Below, in pieces: positions 26,311 to 38,633 of a stretch of DNA of 64,000 nt. This stretch comes from Dermacentor variabilis (taxonomy: Eukaryota; Arthropoda; Arachnida; Ixodida; Ixodidae). Both the position numbers and the translations under genes were made by a program. Below the pieces are notes generated by a model, which searched no databases, was not told the origin of the DNA, and worked only from the letters and a program-made list of their open reading frames with translations. The first letter of the stretch is position 1. Each line of letters opens with the position of its first letter. Location: the NCBI RefSeq assembly GCF_050947875.1, contig NC_134572.1, positions 125,153,105 through 125,217,104 on the forward strand. The letters run 5' to 3'.

Positions 26311-26815
26311 CGTCCAGGAACTCCTCATCATCATCATCATCCTCATCATCCTCATCATAACCTGGATGGTTGCAGAGGAGACATTGGAGTGTTTGCGGGC
26401 TAACTGCTTTACATTGTGTGGGGTCAAGAAGATGGCGCAGCAGCGACAATGTTTTGGCCGTGCTACGTAAGAATACCCTGCGACTTATTGAATAGTTGTC
26501 GCCAGTTGTGACGGGTAGGCTCCCCAGCACAAGATCCCGTGGTTGCCATGAGTTTCGCTATACGTAGTTTGACTTCCATCGCCTAACAAAGCCTTGATTG
26601 GCCTCGCACAGGTGAAGAACGTGCGAGTGTATGGCTGGTATGTCTGTGGTGAGTGTGATGTGTTTCGAATGCCTGTCTGCGTCTTGCTAGAGCTCTCGTA
26701 CCCACCGTTGGTGATCCGCAGTACCCACACTATAAGTGTGCATAACCTGTTCCGGAAGTCTCCATGGATTTCTCTGGGTGTGGCATTGTATGTACAAACC
26801 AACGCCTTCTTCAAC
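26311..26815 (-). other. Possible 3' end of another LINE with (GAT)n tail
   Basis: On the minus strand a frame ends LQCLLCNHPG followed by an Asp/Glu run encoded by (GAT/GAG)n (26322-26358). This is a tail-like microsatellite directly abutting the RT of the neighbouring LINE. I do not recognise the upstream frame with confidence. Confidence 0.3.
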
Positions 26816-27691
26816 TAGTTTGAGTTAAAGGATAACTCACGCAACGTTACCCACACAAGCAGCGGAGAAAGACAGAAGACATCGCTTCCTATTTTGTGTG
26901 TCTTTCGGCTCTCGCGACGATACAGATACCCCTAGATGTGAACTCGAAGAAACGATCGAAGGGAGTCGGCGTTTTGCGTCTTCATACCACCAAGCGAGAT
27001 TTTATTGATCTCCTTCTGCTGCCGTTCCATGCATATGTAGTACATAACGACCCGCTTATAAAACGTATACTCCTCCATTGCACCCTCTGAAAGTGGATGT
27101 ATACAGCGAAACTGGTGCGGACGTTAGGCGACGTTACACAAGCACCACCATCACAAGCTACGTACGTTACGGACGCTGATACGTATTCGACAGCTAGACG
27201 CCGAGGGCGGCAGGACGACCGGCCCAAGGAACAGACGACCCACGCAGCGCCAGGAAGACAATGACGTTTATTCGTTCGGCGACGCGCTTTTTGAGCGCCA
27301 AGCAGCCAATCAGGGAGTGGCTAAAGAAAGGAAGATATCGCGGCAAGCGGGGCAATCTTAACTGCAGAGTACAACGTAGAATGGGGGGGGGGGAGGGGGG
27401 TCGACCTGCGCCGCGAATATTACAGCGCACGGGCCTGTGTGTACATCCGCATCACATCCTCATTACATGCGCCCTCATTCTTCTAGGCCGTCCGCGAAGC
27501 GCCAGTGCCATATTGAACTGCATTAAAATCTAAAAAAAACCCGGCGACTACGATACTCCCTACTGCGAAATTTGAGCGCAGCTGTATACGTGTTTCATTT
27601 CGCGATATATTGGCTGGTGTGGACAATCGGTCTCGTGCGGCATGTTGCAGACGAGTCGAAGTGTGGCGCCACTGTCTCGCTAATCTGGAGA
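26816..27691. other. Unassigned stretch; possible LTR-like segment and G runs
   Basis: On the minus strand GAATAAACGTCATTGTCTTC (near 27275) followed by TCCTGGCG and a GC-rich part resembles the polyadenylation/R-U5 part of a retrotransposon LTR, but no second end or target duplication is seen. G runs occur at 27383-27393 and 27395-27400. Confidence 0.3.
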
Positions 27692-28015
27692 TTACGAGAG
27701 CCAGCGCGACGCTGACGCGCGGGCGCGATTCACAGAAGCCGCCACCGACAAACCTCCCAGACGACGCGGGCTAACGTGGTGCCATCTCGTAGCCACCGTC
27801 GCCGCACTACACTTTTCTTCTCTCGCTATCGCCATACCCTCCTCCGCTTTCCGCCTCATCGTTCCCCTGCACCCTCCTCTCCGCCTTCCTCCTCGCACCT
27901 CTTCTCTCTCGCCGCTTTTTTCGTACCCCTTTGCGCCGCGTTCGCTCTCATCTTTCGCTATGCTCGTTCGCTCGGTCACGCCAGGAACGTCGACGCTCAT
28001 CGCTGAAGCGGGCAC
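27692..28015. other. Pyrimidine-rich tract
   Basis: Bases 27805-27960 are strongly C/T on the + strand (TCCTCTCCGCCTTCCTCCTC). Arg/Gly/Glu-rich frames across it reflect composition. Just downstream, TATTTTAGAGC and GCTCTAAAATA (28026-28050) form a small hairpin. Confidence 0.4.
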
Positions 28016-28056
28016 CTAAGCATATTATTTTAGAGCTACGCTCTAAAATAAATTAC

Positions 28057-28180
28057 TAAGTACGACTTATACGCAAGCTGCAGGTATGATAGCTTCCGAT
28101 TGTTTTTCGAATATAGGAGAAAACACAAATCTGTTACTCGGAAACTGAAAGACAAAGCCATTTTCTAGCTGCCGTTTCTT
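28057..28180 (+). repeat. Diverged direct repeat, second copy at 28793-28918
   Basis: Both copies run AGTACGACT, CCTGCAG or GCTGCAG, ATAGC, a TTCGAATATA block, then GAGAA(A)AC, TTACNCGGAAACT and GCTGCCGT. By eye identity is roughly three in four. The spacing is 736 bp. The origin is unknown. Confidence 0.6.
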
Positions 28181-28918
28181 TTTGGGTCTTCCGCCTGGCC
28201 CAAATGCCTATTTCCACAATTCTGCCGCGCCACCGATTGTAACGCGCAGTTAAATTACCGCCAGAATATTTAAAAAAAAACAATTTGGTGCGGATTCCAC
28301 CGCGCACATCAAGTAACGAAACCTGAGTTGACGTGTACCGTCTTGAAACGATGTTACGGAACATACAAAAGCACACAGACAGGCACAAAACTGAATATTA
28401 GCGGCCAGTGGCTATCAGAGTCTTACGACACCTCATTTTCGCTGTCCACCAACAGAAAGTCATCTTCAATTCCATTAAATGCGTTAGAAATGCTACAAGG
28501 CTGGCGCAGCCATCGTCAGCGGGAGGGCATTCCACGCACCGTGGACCCACTTGGCGATGTCACAGAGCGACGCTTTCTCTAGACGACCAGTTAGATGGTA
28601 GTGTGGCTAGCTCCCTCGCATTCACCTTTTTTTTTCTGTAAGAATCGGTTTCATTTTTGGTTCTGAGTAGAATTAGTTACCACTGTAACGCGCATGCCAA
28701 CTTGAACGCACCTTGTATTTAAACAATGCGCGTTAGAATCGTACAAATACGGTAATTGAATTTCTTGAAGTAACGTGTGTCAGAAAATTCGTAAAGTACG
28801 ACTCACACACAGCCTGCAGACGTAATAGCATCGCATTTCAATTCGAATATACGAGAGAACGTAATTATGTTACGCGGAAACTCAAACACAAACTCCGTTT
28901 TCCGCTGCCGTATTTTGA

Positions 28919-31298
28919 CTGAGCACGCCGCGAAAAAAAACCCGACCAACTAGAGACTAACAGCTTCGCTGTAAGATAACGCAATTTCTTACTTACAGCC
29001 TGTAACTTCGAAACTTTGCTTAGAGTATCCTCCGACGACAACGGAAAAACACTACTGAAATGTCCGTTTTGTTCAGGTGAAGTGGGAACAATGGCGCTTA
29101 CATATACACAGTCGTGTTTAATGTGAGCTGCTGCCATACGAATCAAACGGGCCCTCAATATTGCACAGCCGTGCCGACTTACAAACAATTGGTGAACTGA
29201 ATACCGTTACAATTACCGGCATTCATTAAACCAGTTGTTCGTATGCCTTCACCACGGGGCAGTCTTGGGTCACCTTCGACTACCGGCACCGTCTTTGAGG
29301 CCATCTTGAGGGTGAATGTACATAAACACCCCTTCCTCCGTGCGATTCTCGCGCAGCTTATACTTTTCTCGCTGCCTGATTAGGCCTGACCAACGAGCAC
29401 TTCCTTCAGAGGTCTTAACAATTCATGATTCGTGTGTAGCCAACATCGTCCCTTGTTTACGACTCGCTGTTGCTGCTGGGTCGTTTTAAGGACGACATCT
29501 CGCTCGAGAGGCCCTTGTGTCAGTATGACAAGGTTCCGGCGCTACGAAGTAGAGCCCGCAGCGTTATTGCAGGCAAGAAAGTGCAGGGACACCCGGCAAA
29601 CAATGTCTTTAGCATTTCTTGCGCACGGAGGGCGCAACGATGTAAACATGCGAAGGTGGAAGTCGCGAAGCCTGCTTTGTTCGCCACTCGCTCCATTTGT
29701 TTCCATTTACGCTTGTCGCAAGGTAGCGTTCGCGGCGCAATGTGCATTATCGCGAAAAGAATTGTCCCAGCTTCTGCGCGGAGCGAGCGAAGTGAGAAAA
29801 CGCAAGCGCCGTGTTTACCTCTTCTCTGTACAGTTGCGAAAGCATGGTGGCTGCTTCATTTCAGATAAACACTGCGTCTGCGAGTTCCGGGTTATGGCCT
29901 CATACTTCCCTGACGCCGTAATGTAAAAATGACTGAAAGGAGGCAAACTTGGTGCGGTTTTGGTAGCTATGCCTGGGCAGCGTGACCTAACATGGACAAA
30001 AGATGGGAGACCGAGAAAATTGATTAGACGTGCGCTGTACTCATAACCAGAAACTTTATTTTTTTTTTACTTTCATTGCTTCGCTGTCGCTTGGATTGGC
30101 AAGGCTTTGCGAGTCCACCTTTTTGAACTATATACTTTTGTATGTTGCCTCCGGTCGCGTACATAAACATTCCCCTTAAATAGAAAAATAAATTTTGGTG
30201 TGGGTGCAGCGTATGTTCCCTCAATTTTATTTTGACGGTGTGACGTCACCCTGTGCCAGCGTAGCTATGACAAGGGAACTTCCTTTACAGTTTATATTCT
30301 TCAGGCGTGTCAGCCTTCCTAACGAGTCACGGTAAAGGGAGTGAAGGAAGAAGCGGTTGAACTTAAATTGCATGCATCCGTCCAGATTTTGATTACTTCC
30401 TCTGTCTCTTCCACGCCCTTATCTATGCGTGGTGCGCGCCTTGTATGCCGGATGTTTTCTGATTTGTTGTTTCTCTTGGAAAACGAAAGCAAACAAACCA
30501 CATAAAGCTAGAACCGAGCGTTATACGCGAGTGTTTTCACGCTAGCCAGTTCCGCAGCGTCGTCGCGAGGTTATTTGCCGCATCAAAAGAGAGGGGGGGA
30601 CGTATGCTTATGAAACGGAGGAGATGTTGATCCCCATAGCCTGCTACTCTGTGCCGGCATGAATGGAAAAGGGGGAAAGAAAGCGGGTTACGAGTGGTGA
30701 CAATGTCGACTGAGGGCGCGCATATGTATTGTCGAGGCGATGGAGTCCTTCACATCTGGGAGCCAAGCCACCAAGTCGTTCTCTGCAACTTTATTTACAG
30801 TCCTGTCGAGGTCGCGCTTCTACTCCTTCAGTAAGCAGCCAACCGTTGAGTTCGGGCGGAGAGTGGGCCAATTTGTGCCCTTCGCGCGCGCGTACTGTGG
30901 GCGAGCATAACATAAACTAGGCCTGAGTGCGAGAATTCGGTCGAGTCTCACGAGTATGGCATTGATTTTCTGTTTGTACGTGACTGTTACTGTGACGTCC
31001 ATGGTCTCGCAACGCTATGACATCTGATCGGAGCGAAGGAGTGCGCAGTCTAAAGTGTACGACGTGCAGCTCTTATGATAAAGTTGTTTCCATCCATCCA
31101 TTCCTTGCCTCGGTTCTGTCCTCGGCTAGTTGCAGCGCTATACAGGACGGTGACATTGTGCCAAGCTTGCATGGGAGTGATATGCTCTCCTGTCTTTTTC
31201 ATTCCCTCCTCCCGAAATAGTAGGCAGGCGTCGTGCCCCTCTCGGTGGCAGTTGTCAGCTTGCTCCCTCCCTGTTTACTTTGTGTATGTTTCCATATC

Positions 31299-31299
<1 letters not shown>
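28919..31299. other. Unassigned stretch
   Basis: Frames 29432-29926 (164 codons) and 29470-29868 overlap on the same strand in different frames, with no recognisable domain or splice context. ATGATAAAGTTGTTTCC near 31074, followed by CTATACAGGACGGTGACA, is weakly LTR-like but has no partner end. Confidence 0.35.

Positions 31300-31390
<91 letters not shown>
31300..31390. repeat. (AAT)n microsatellite, tail of minus-strand LINE
   Basis: About 30 AAT units. On the minus strand it follows ACAATAAAG, so it is probably the 3' tail of the LINE at 31391-32361. Confidence 0.95.
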
Positions 31391-32360
31391 CTTTATTGTA
31401 CAAAGGAATACAGAATGCAAGAAACGGGCCTATCAAAGCCACAAGTGGCTTGAGGGACTTGGCCCGGCAAATCAGCGGACGAGCGTGCAATATTTACTTT
31501 ACCATAGACATCTGGCAAGATAATGCAGGACTAACAGTTAGGAAGCATAACATGAACAAGAAGCAAAACATATAGCAAGAATCAATAATCGACACCAAGA
31601 CGGCAAGATGTACATCTTTTTTTTAATGAACAGCATTTGTTACAAACGTTGAAGCAACCATGTTACAGTGAATAAATCATGTTTTTCAATGTATTTTTTG
31701 ATGTAATGGAGAATGCCTCATTTGGCAAATCGTTCAGAATTTTCGGCACATAAACACAACGCCTAGCTTCGCCATATCTTGTTGAGGGTCGCGGAATTAT
31801 AAAGTGAACAGTACTACGAAGGCTTCGGGGGGCTGTGTAACATATATCAATATCACTGAACCAAAAATGCCTTAGTACCACAGTTTGCGCAACAGAGTCC
31901 CGAAGCATGGAAGCCCAAGCGCTGAGAAGATGTTACCATTTGTGATTGATGGATTGTTGTAGGCTATGTTGTTTAGTATGTTTTTTAACAAAGAATCAAC
32001 ACGGTTTTGCCATCGGGTGGGGCAGAAAGCAAAAACAGTAATCCCATATCGAAGAGTGCTGTAGACCAAGGCATGCGCAATAGTTTTTTTTTTTTTTTAC
32101 TTGAAGTGGAACGATAGATTTAATGTGAAAGAATAACCACGCAGCGCTCCTAAGCTTATCGCAAATGTGCGATAGTTGACTGTGCCACGACATATCGCTG
32201 TCGAAGAATACTCCCAGGTATTTTACCGAGTTTACGTAGTTAACCGACACGCGTCGACAGGGAGGACAGTTCCGACTGTGCAGTAAAATCGGTGCATCGA
32301 GCTTTAGAGGGGATCTGAAGCAAACGAGTTGGGTTTTTAAGGCGTTAATCTTTAGACACT

Positions 32361-32361
<1 letters not shown>
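31391..32361 (-). pseudogene. LINE 3' fragment: RT thumb and C-terminus
   Basis: Minus-strand frames give CLKINALKTQLVCFRSPLK, then VKYLGVFFDSDMSWHSQL (the RT thumb 'YLGV' block), CDKLRSAAWLFFHIK, YSTLRYGITVF and DSLLKNILNNIAYN, ending near 31663. The catalytic palm is missing, so it is a 5' truncation. A stretch of A (32084-32098) breaks the frame. The C-terminus has no RNase H, in keeping with a CR1/jockey-like clade. Confidence 0.75.

Positions 32362-32454
<93 letters not shown>
32362..32454. repeat. (AAT)n microsatellite at the 5' edge of the LINE fragment
   Basis: About 31 AAT units in the same phase as the tract at 31300-31390. Together they bracket the LINE fragment. Confidence 0.95.
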
Positions 32455-32849
32455 TCTTGTGAAACACGCAGGGCAAAGGAATGGAGACGACGTACTTCCT
32501 GCTGGGCGAAGACCCGCCACCTACACGGACGCTGGAGCCAGGACCAAAGATTAGGTGCGGCCAGGCTGGACAGAGGCAAGGTTCCTGAGAAACAACCCCC
32601 GGCGGTGGCGTGTTTGTAGACACTAAATGGATACGCAAGAGTCTTATTGTTCATCTCCAACTCTTCGAGATACTTCCGGACTTCCAGCGCTGTGCTTACT
32701 TTCTTTTTCTGCGCCCTGTTTTCTGACCCGTGCCCGCGCGCAACGTTCTCTTGCGTTAGCGACGGCATCAGCACTTCCACCATGTCTATAGTGAAGAACA
32801 ATCCCAACATGCGCCGCCTGTAAGTTCGGGTGATATAGGTGAGTATCAC
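32455..32849 (-). other. Unrecognised open stretch ending in the (AAT)n tract
   Basis: About 130 sense codons precede the Ile run that is encoded by the microsatellite. The frame includes FFTIDMVEVLMPSLTQENVA and LEVRKYLEELEMNNKTLAYP, which looks helical, but I know no family for it. It may be the coding remnant of an older element whose tail was (AAT)n. Alternative frames are also open, so coding is doubtful. Confidence 0.25.
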
Positions 32850-35625
32850 AGCCGCGATAAGTGAGAGGAAATGAAATATTGTCTCTTACCCTCTGGCTGG
32901 ACTCTGATTTATTATTTGCATGACCCCGAAGGATATTTTCTCACTGATAAGTAAGTTTCCCTTATCCATTAACACACGTACGAAAAGGCCGAGAAACGAG
33001 ACAATGGAAAGTGCCATCTTGGAAACGTCTTCCATGTGACGAATGTAGTTTCTTAGAACAGGAAAGCAAGCGCAGTTACGATGACGAGTTTAAACCTTTT
33101 CGCATGGACGAAAGAACCACGAAGCCGTGCGCAGATGAGGCCTCAGTTGTCACGACCAAGCATGCTGGAATATAACGTTACAACGGAATTGAGACGTGCT
33201 TTGCTACTTAATAATGACCGCTACAGAAGTTGCTGAACCTGTTACCGGCACCCGCTGCAATGACAAGACGTATATGAGGATAATTATTTCTGTACACATG
33301 AATTACGAAGTGCTTGAATTAGAGCAATTAGAGCGATATAGCTGATTTTCTCCTCAGCCTGTGAACGCGTTGCGAATTTCCCAGTGTCATTTAGAGTTCA
33401 TTTCAGTTTATGTGCGTTAATTACGAAGAAACGCATTTTTTTCGGCGACGCCGTATAACTTACGACGGTGGTGCTTTCTTTTCTGAAACAGAATAAAATG
33501 TTGGTTTCTTGATCTTGGGAATTAACATCTGAAATCAGCACGGAGGCTACAATAGACGTTAAACCATCGATTAAAAAAAATGCTCCTATTTAGTTTCAAA
33601 GCTGCAGGACCATCTTCGTCATCATGCTACCGCACGAAGAACTCGGCTATAGCTACAAACGACGAAACATGGATGCCAAACAAAGAGACGCACGAAACAT
33701 GGAGATTCAATTTCATTAACAATGGTCTGATAGGGGAAGTACCCGCCTTTATACTATCCATAACCACTGACGAAAGTTAAACATTGGGCCAGTTCGTGCT
33801 GCATAATGGACGTTCTCCCGGCGCATTAGACATGGACAACGGAACGAAGGCACACACAGTGTTGTCCGTGTCTAATGCGCTGAGACAACTTTGACCAACA
33901 CTGTTGCGTATCAAATTGCGCAGTGTTCCACTTCCTGGCTGAATGCCCCAGGATATCAGTCTAATAGTTCTATTCGCGGTTCTAGAGTTTAGGTAACCTT
34001 TACAGCTAATAATATACGCGGATAAAGGTGCCAGCTAACTCGTGCCGAAACGTCGCTCGTCCAACTCATAAAGACAGGCTCCCTCGGTGTCCTTCTAGGC
34101 ATGCACAAGGCACCCCCCCCCCCCCCCCCACTTATTCAAATCTAAGCCGACGACCTTTCGCAAAATTCCGTAGACGAAAGTCAGCACTGGAGTTTCGTGG
34201 AATCAGATGTCAGCCTTGCTACGCTCAAGGTTTGCAACTTCTGGTGGAAAAGATTGAAGTAATCCGTGGAGGACAAAACCTAAAAATGAAATGCTAAACA
34301 AACAAATCACTCCCACGTATTCAACGGATGTTGATAAGCTCAATTTATCTGGCCGCGTATACGCCGTCACTACACTGTGAACACCCGCAGAGCGACTACG
34401 CCGATCTTTCATCGTCAGTGTTTCATTAAAGACTACCCATGCTGGACCGCACAGTAGGCGCGCAAGAAGACCTTCCGCTACAAGTGTGCATCTTCACACA
34501 CCACTTCTAACCTAACCAAAAATGTCAGACCAGACCTCTAACTAGAATCATAATTAAGGCGTCAACGTGCGAGCTGGAGAGTAGGTCACCCGCATCGTCC
34601 AAGCTTTCAAAATGCCCCTCTCAGCTGTCAACGACGGTAACGCCGCAAGTGAGATGTGTGGAAAAGCCTGATATCGTAATTTCGCACGTGAATAATTAGA
34701 GCCTGCAATAAAGGAAGTAACAAATAGTATTTGACAATAGCGTTTCTCCCGTCACGTTAGATTTGCCGTTAGTTGTCGACCCTCTGATATCTTCTTTAAA
34801 GCTTAATGAAAAAAAAAGAGCCAGATGTTTCTATACCCTTTGCGCTGCTTCGCTGAAAACGCACCCTGCTGTGAACCTCGTTTTCCTTACTTAGAGCAAA
34901 AGACTTTTGCAAACTGTCCTGTCTACCCGCCGAAAAAAAAACGAGACGCACGCACTCCGAAAAAAAAGAAAGGCTTTCTGCCTACTTCGAAACCCACCAG
35001 GTCGTCCAACTTGCTAACTATTCCTACTCGCAACAGGGCCACTGGGGTTGCACCTTGAAAAAGGTTGTCCCGTCCCCGCCCTGAACCGCGTCACTGCACG
35101 CATTGTTCGGTGCCGCTGAAGTGGCATTGCGCGAAACACTGCAACGCTGCCGCAGTGCAAACACCGCGCTGACTCATGCAACCCATTCTGCACGGTTTTG
35201 AGCATAACCGTCAGTAACGAAAGGCCGCACATAGCCGAAGGAAAAACGGGACGGCCACAAAGAAGGCAGGTGCCCGGGCTCCGGTGCAGGCGACGCGAAC
35301 TGTTAGCACAAACAGGCCACGCGCGTGTAGACAACAAGGTAACCCTGTTTGCTTCGAGCACGCGCAAGGCGGTCCGCTTCGGCAAATGAGCCGGCTCTCG
35401 GAAAGGGGCCGCACTTTGGCGAACTTTGGGAACGTTGGCGTTGTCGTGCAACCGCCGAGTGAGACCTTCTCGGGCGTCGAAGGAAAGCTGTTAAGCTCTT
35501 TCTTTTTTTTTACTGCGATAGGAATTATATGGACACGCCACTCGCATTTCTGTCGTCGACGTCGCCGAGGTGTTCCGTATAAAGTTCAAGGGCGACAATT
35601 CTCTTTTCTTCGTTTTTTTCTTCTT
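32850..35625. other. Unassigned stretch
   Basis: No gene is recognised. It contains the hairpin at 33821-33880, a 17-C run (34113-34129), and the 35550-35590 copy of the repeat block seen at 4215. The overlapping frames at 35014-35451 are GC-driven. Confidence 0.4.
33821..33880. repeat. 20-bp stem hairpin
   Basis: GCGCATTAGACATGGACAAC (33821-33840) and GTTGTCCGTGTCTAATGCGC (33861-33880) pair fully as RNA, with a single U-G wobble and a 20-base loop. The stem size is like a small-RNA precursor or a transposon end, with no flanking evidence either way. Confidence 0.75.
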
Positions 35626-36029
35626 TCGGTTTATTTACTTTAAGAGATGTGCATACGAAAAAGAGCCCCAAAAGCACCTTGGGCTTTAGCAATTTGCTAG
35701 TTCGAGGATACGCAGTAAGTGCACAAAATTAATGCACCCAGGCGCCACTGTCAAAACGAATAAAATCTGACAAGTTTTAAATTCCTCAAAGATAGATTAC
35801 TTGGAACTAACAATCAACAAAAATAATCATAATCATGTAAGGGACCAACAAATAAAAACTCAAAAGGGGGGTTGGTTCTGTGTTTTTTAACATCCGGAAA
35901 AGTGCATACACTGTCATGAGCTAGTAGCAAAAGGTTAGTAGATTGTAGTTCAAAAACAGCATAGCATACTATTATCATAGCACTATAATTCGGCAAGAAA
36001 TGGAAAATTTTTTGTGTCAATTATGTCCC

Positions 36030-36400
36030 TTAGCGAGAAAAATTGCGGCTTCTTTTTCTCTCTACTGGGAGCGTATTCCATATTTTGTACCCGTGTATGC
36101 TACAATCGCCTACTGTATAAGTCCTGAACGGTCGGTATGTTGAAATTATAGTTCTTGTGACTTGTGTGTCTTTTAGCGGAGATAAAAATAGTGGAGGGAA
36201 GCGGGTTATTACTCGACAGAATTGTATACATAGCGCGTGCTGTTCGATAATCACGTGCAGCTATAAAGGACATAATCTCTAGTTCGTGGAATAGTGGTGC
36301 AGTACGTGCTCTCCAGTTTGAAAAAGTTAAAATGCGGGGGGCACGTTTTTGCAAAGTGATGAGGGGTGCTAGATACGAAGAATAGGTATATCCCCATGAT
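36030..36400 (-). pseudogene. CR1-like LINE: C-terminal region
   Basis: Two overlapping frames, shifted near 36110, encode QKRAPRILTFSNWRARTAPL, MYTILSSNNPLPSTIFISAK and YKIWNTLPVERKRSRNF, the standard RT-thumb end of CR1/jockey LINEs. Confidence 0.8.
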
Positions 36401-36699
36401 TCTATACACGGTATCTAAGACGACAACGAAAAATTGTGAAGTATGTCATTCTCAGTGTGCTTGCGGGAAAGTGCTGACCTGCATGATTGAGCACTAAACA
36501 AGCATGGATTAGTTTCTTGCAGATGTTACTAATATGTTCCTTAATATGCAATGATGAATCTAGCGCAATGCCAAGCTATCTACATGCTTCCACGTGGACG
36601 ATTTCTTCGTTATCGATTCTTAACGTTATTGAACCTTTATTTTTGTTGCCGGAGGACGTAAATATTATGTAATTAGTTTTGGTGCAGCTTATGTCAGCT

Positions 36700-37625
36700 T
36701 ATTCGCAGTGAACCATTTAGCTATATTATTGAGTTCTATATTAGCAGCTGCTTCTACTTTATCGTTATGTTTACGGGAAATAAGTACAGCTGTGTCATCA
36801 GCGTATATAATGGCATCACCGTCATGCAAGCAGCTGGGGATTTCATTTATGTGTAAGGAAAATAACATTGGCCCTAATAGCGATCATTGATGTGCGCCAT
36901 GCGAGAGTGACAAGAAATCAAAGGTGTCTGTTTCTACATGCAATCTCTGCTGTCGGTTTGTGATATAGCTTAGAAAAAAGTTGAACACGAAATCCATTGC
37001 AAGCTAGCTTCATTGGTAATAATTCATGGTCAACCGTATCAAACGCTCTCTTCAGGTCTAAAAATATGCCAATAACTGTTTCTTCGTTACGCAAAGCATT
37101 TTATATCGTATTTACAATGGATGTAACGGCGATATTTGTTGAGTTGCTCGGCCGGAATCCGTGCTGATTAGGTACTAAGATAATGTATTTTAATAGAAAA
37201 GCTTAGCATTCGATTTGTTATCAGTTTCTCAAACAACGTATTAATTGTAGATAGAACATATATAGGCCGGTAATTTTCTAAGAGTAAGGATTTCCGCCTT
37301 TAAAGAGGGGAGACAGCGTTGCCATCTTAGAAATATCAGTGCACGTACTGGAGTGATAAGCGGTGTTGAATATCTTCTCTAGAAATGGACAAAGCATGTA
37401 TATATGCGATTTGAGAAGCTTTGCTGTAACAGCGTCGCAACCGGCTGCTTTACCAGTGGGCACCGAGAGCACCAAAGACCTAATTTCGGTGGCTGTTATG
37501 TAAAATAATACAAATGAATTCACAGTACTAAGAGGCAGTCTGAAGTGACTAACCTGGGGGATTTGTAGGGCAAGATTGCGGCCAATGTGAACAAAACATT
37601 CGTTAAAATCATCTTCATGCTTCAA
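36700..37625 (-). pseudogene. CR1-like LINE: reverse transcriptase
   Basis: The open part 37625-37278 holds the linker and first RT blocks and ends at a frameshift near KGGNPYS. Downstream, FEKLITNRML, FLDLKRAFDTVDHELL and YADDTAVLIS are readable in shifted frames with stops. The catalytic YADD itself is preserved near 36800. Confidence 0.8.
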
Positions 37626-38015
37626 GCTTCAATCAAGCTTCAGTTTTGAACATTCTTGCAGGGAATAATCTGGGAGTTTCGGTAAGCGCATTTTCCCCTT
37701 GATGACTCGTGTAATTGTCTGCCATAGCTATCTCGAGTTTTTCTTTTTTTTTTGTTATTCAAATTGTAGCATGGTTTCTTACTGCTGTGTAACATTGCTA
37801 CTAGCTTCTTTCTGAAAAGAAATTGCATTTGTTTCTATAGAAGTAGTTTGCTTTGTTTTGTTTGTGCTTTTTGTACCGGTAGTCTTTTCTTACTAGAAAG
37901 GCCTAAAGTGTTTCGTTTTACTCATGGCTGAATCGAATGCTCAAAATGTTTTTTTTTTCAGGAGGACGTGGTTATTATAGATTGCGAAAGAGCATTGTCA
38001 AAGCAAACATGCATG

Positions 38016-38237
38016 TGTTTTTGTGCAGCGCTCACAAATCGGCAAAGGACGAAGCAGCAGCACGCTGGACAGGCGCTGACTCTCAACTGACCTTTATTTT
38101 GAAAAACGTTAAGAAAGAAAGCAATCCGTAATCTTTAAACACGTGACGAACCAGCCGAAGCGTTGCTGTCCTCTTGAAGCATACTTCGATTTGAAGTGCG
38201 TCATCAGCTCCTATCTGTGAGCGCTGTACAAAAATAC
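38016..38237. mobile_element. MITE-like element with inverted ends
   Basis: TGTTTTTGTGCAGCGCTCAC (38016-38035) pairs with GTGAGCGCTGTACAAAAATA ending at 38236. The element is about 222 bp, noncoding, and flanked by the near-identical 10-mers AACATGCATG (38006-38015) and AACATGAATG (38238-38247), a plausible 8-10 bp target duplication (hAT- or Mutator-like sizes). It lies inside the CR1-like LINE between EN and RT. Confidence 0.7.
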
Positions 38238-38633
38238 AACATGAATGCTTATCAACTCACTTAGTTTTCTATCCTACTGAAAGCATACGTGTTGCTTACG
38301 TCACTGTCACATAGAATCTTATCTCCAACTACAGTGAAGTTGTCGCGCAGCAAGTTGTCAAAATGGATAACCGAGCAATATATAGATTTCGGTATGCACT
38401 ACATAAGAAGGAAGCCAACAAAAAAAAAAGTGATCCGTTATGTCGGTATCTATTACTCTGGAAATCGTATCGTCCTAGTTTAAACTGCATAAAATGTGGT
38501 CAATAAGTGCCGTAGAATCGTCAGTAACGTGAGTAGGATGTGTCGTGACACTAAAAAAGCCGTAAGAACCAATTAGTGTTTTATAAGCATCATTAGTGCT
38601 TTTAAGCAAATCTAAATTTATGTCACTGCATAC

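Noticed and set aside
29432..29926. 164-codon frame as a candidate gene
   Set aside because: A second long frame overlaps it on the same strand, and there is no family, splice or promoter support.
30664..31150. Possible LTR (ATAAAGTTGTTTCC and terminal GGTGACA)
   Set aside because: No opposite end, target duplication or internal retroelement genes were found.
31199..31523. Poly-Ile, poly-Leu or poly-Tyr open frames
   Set aside because: They are translations of the (AAT)n tract in several frames. The same applies around 32362-32454.
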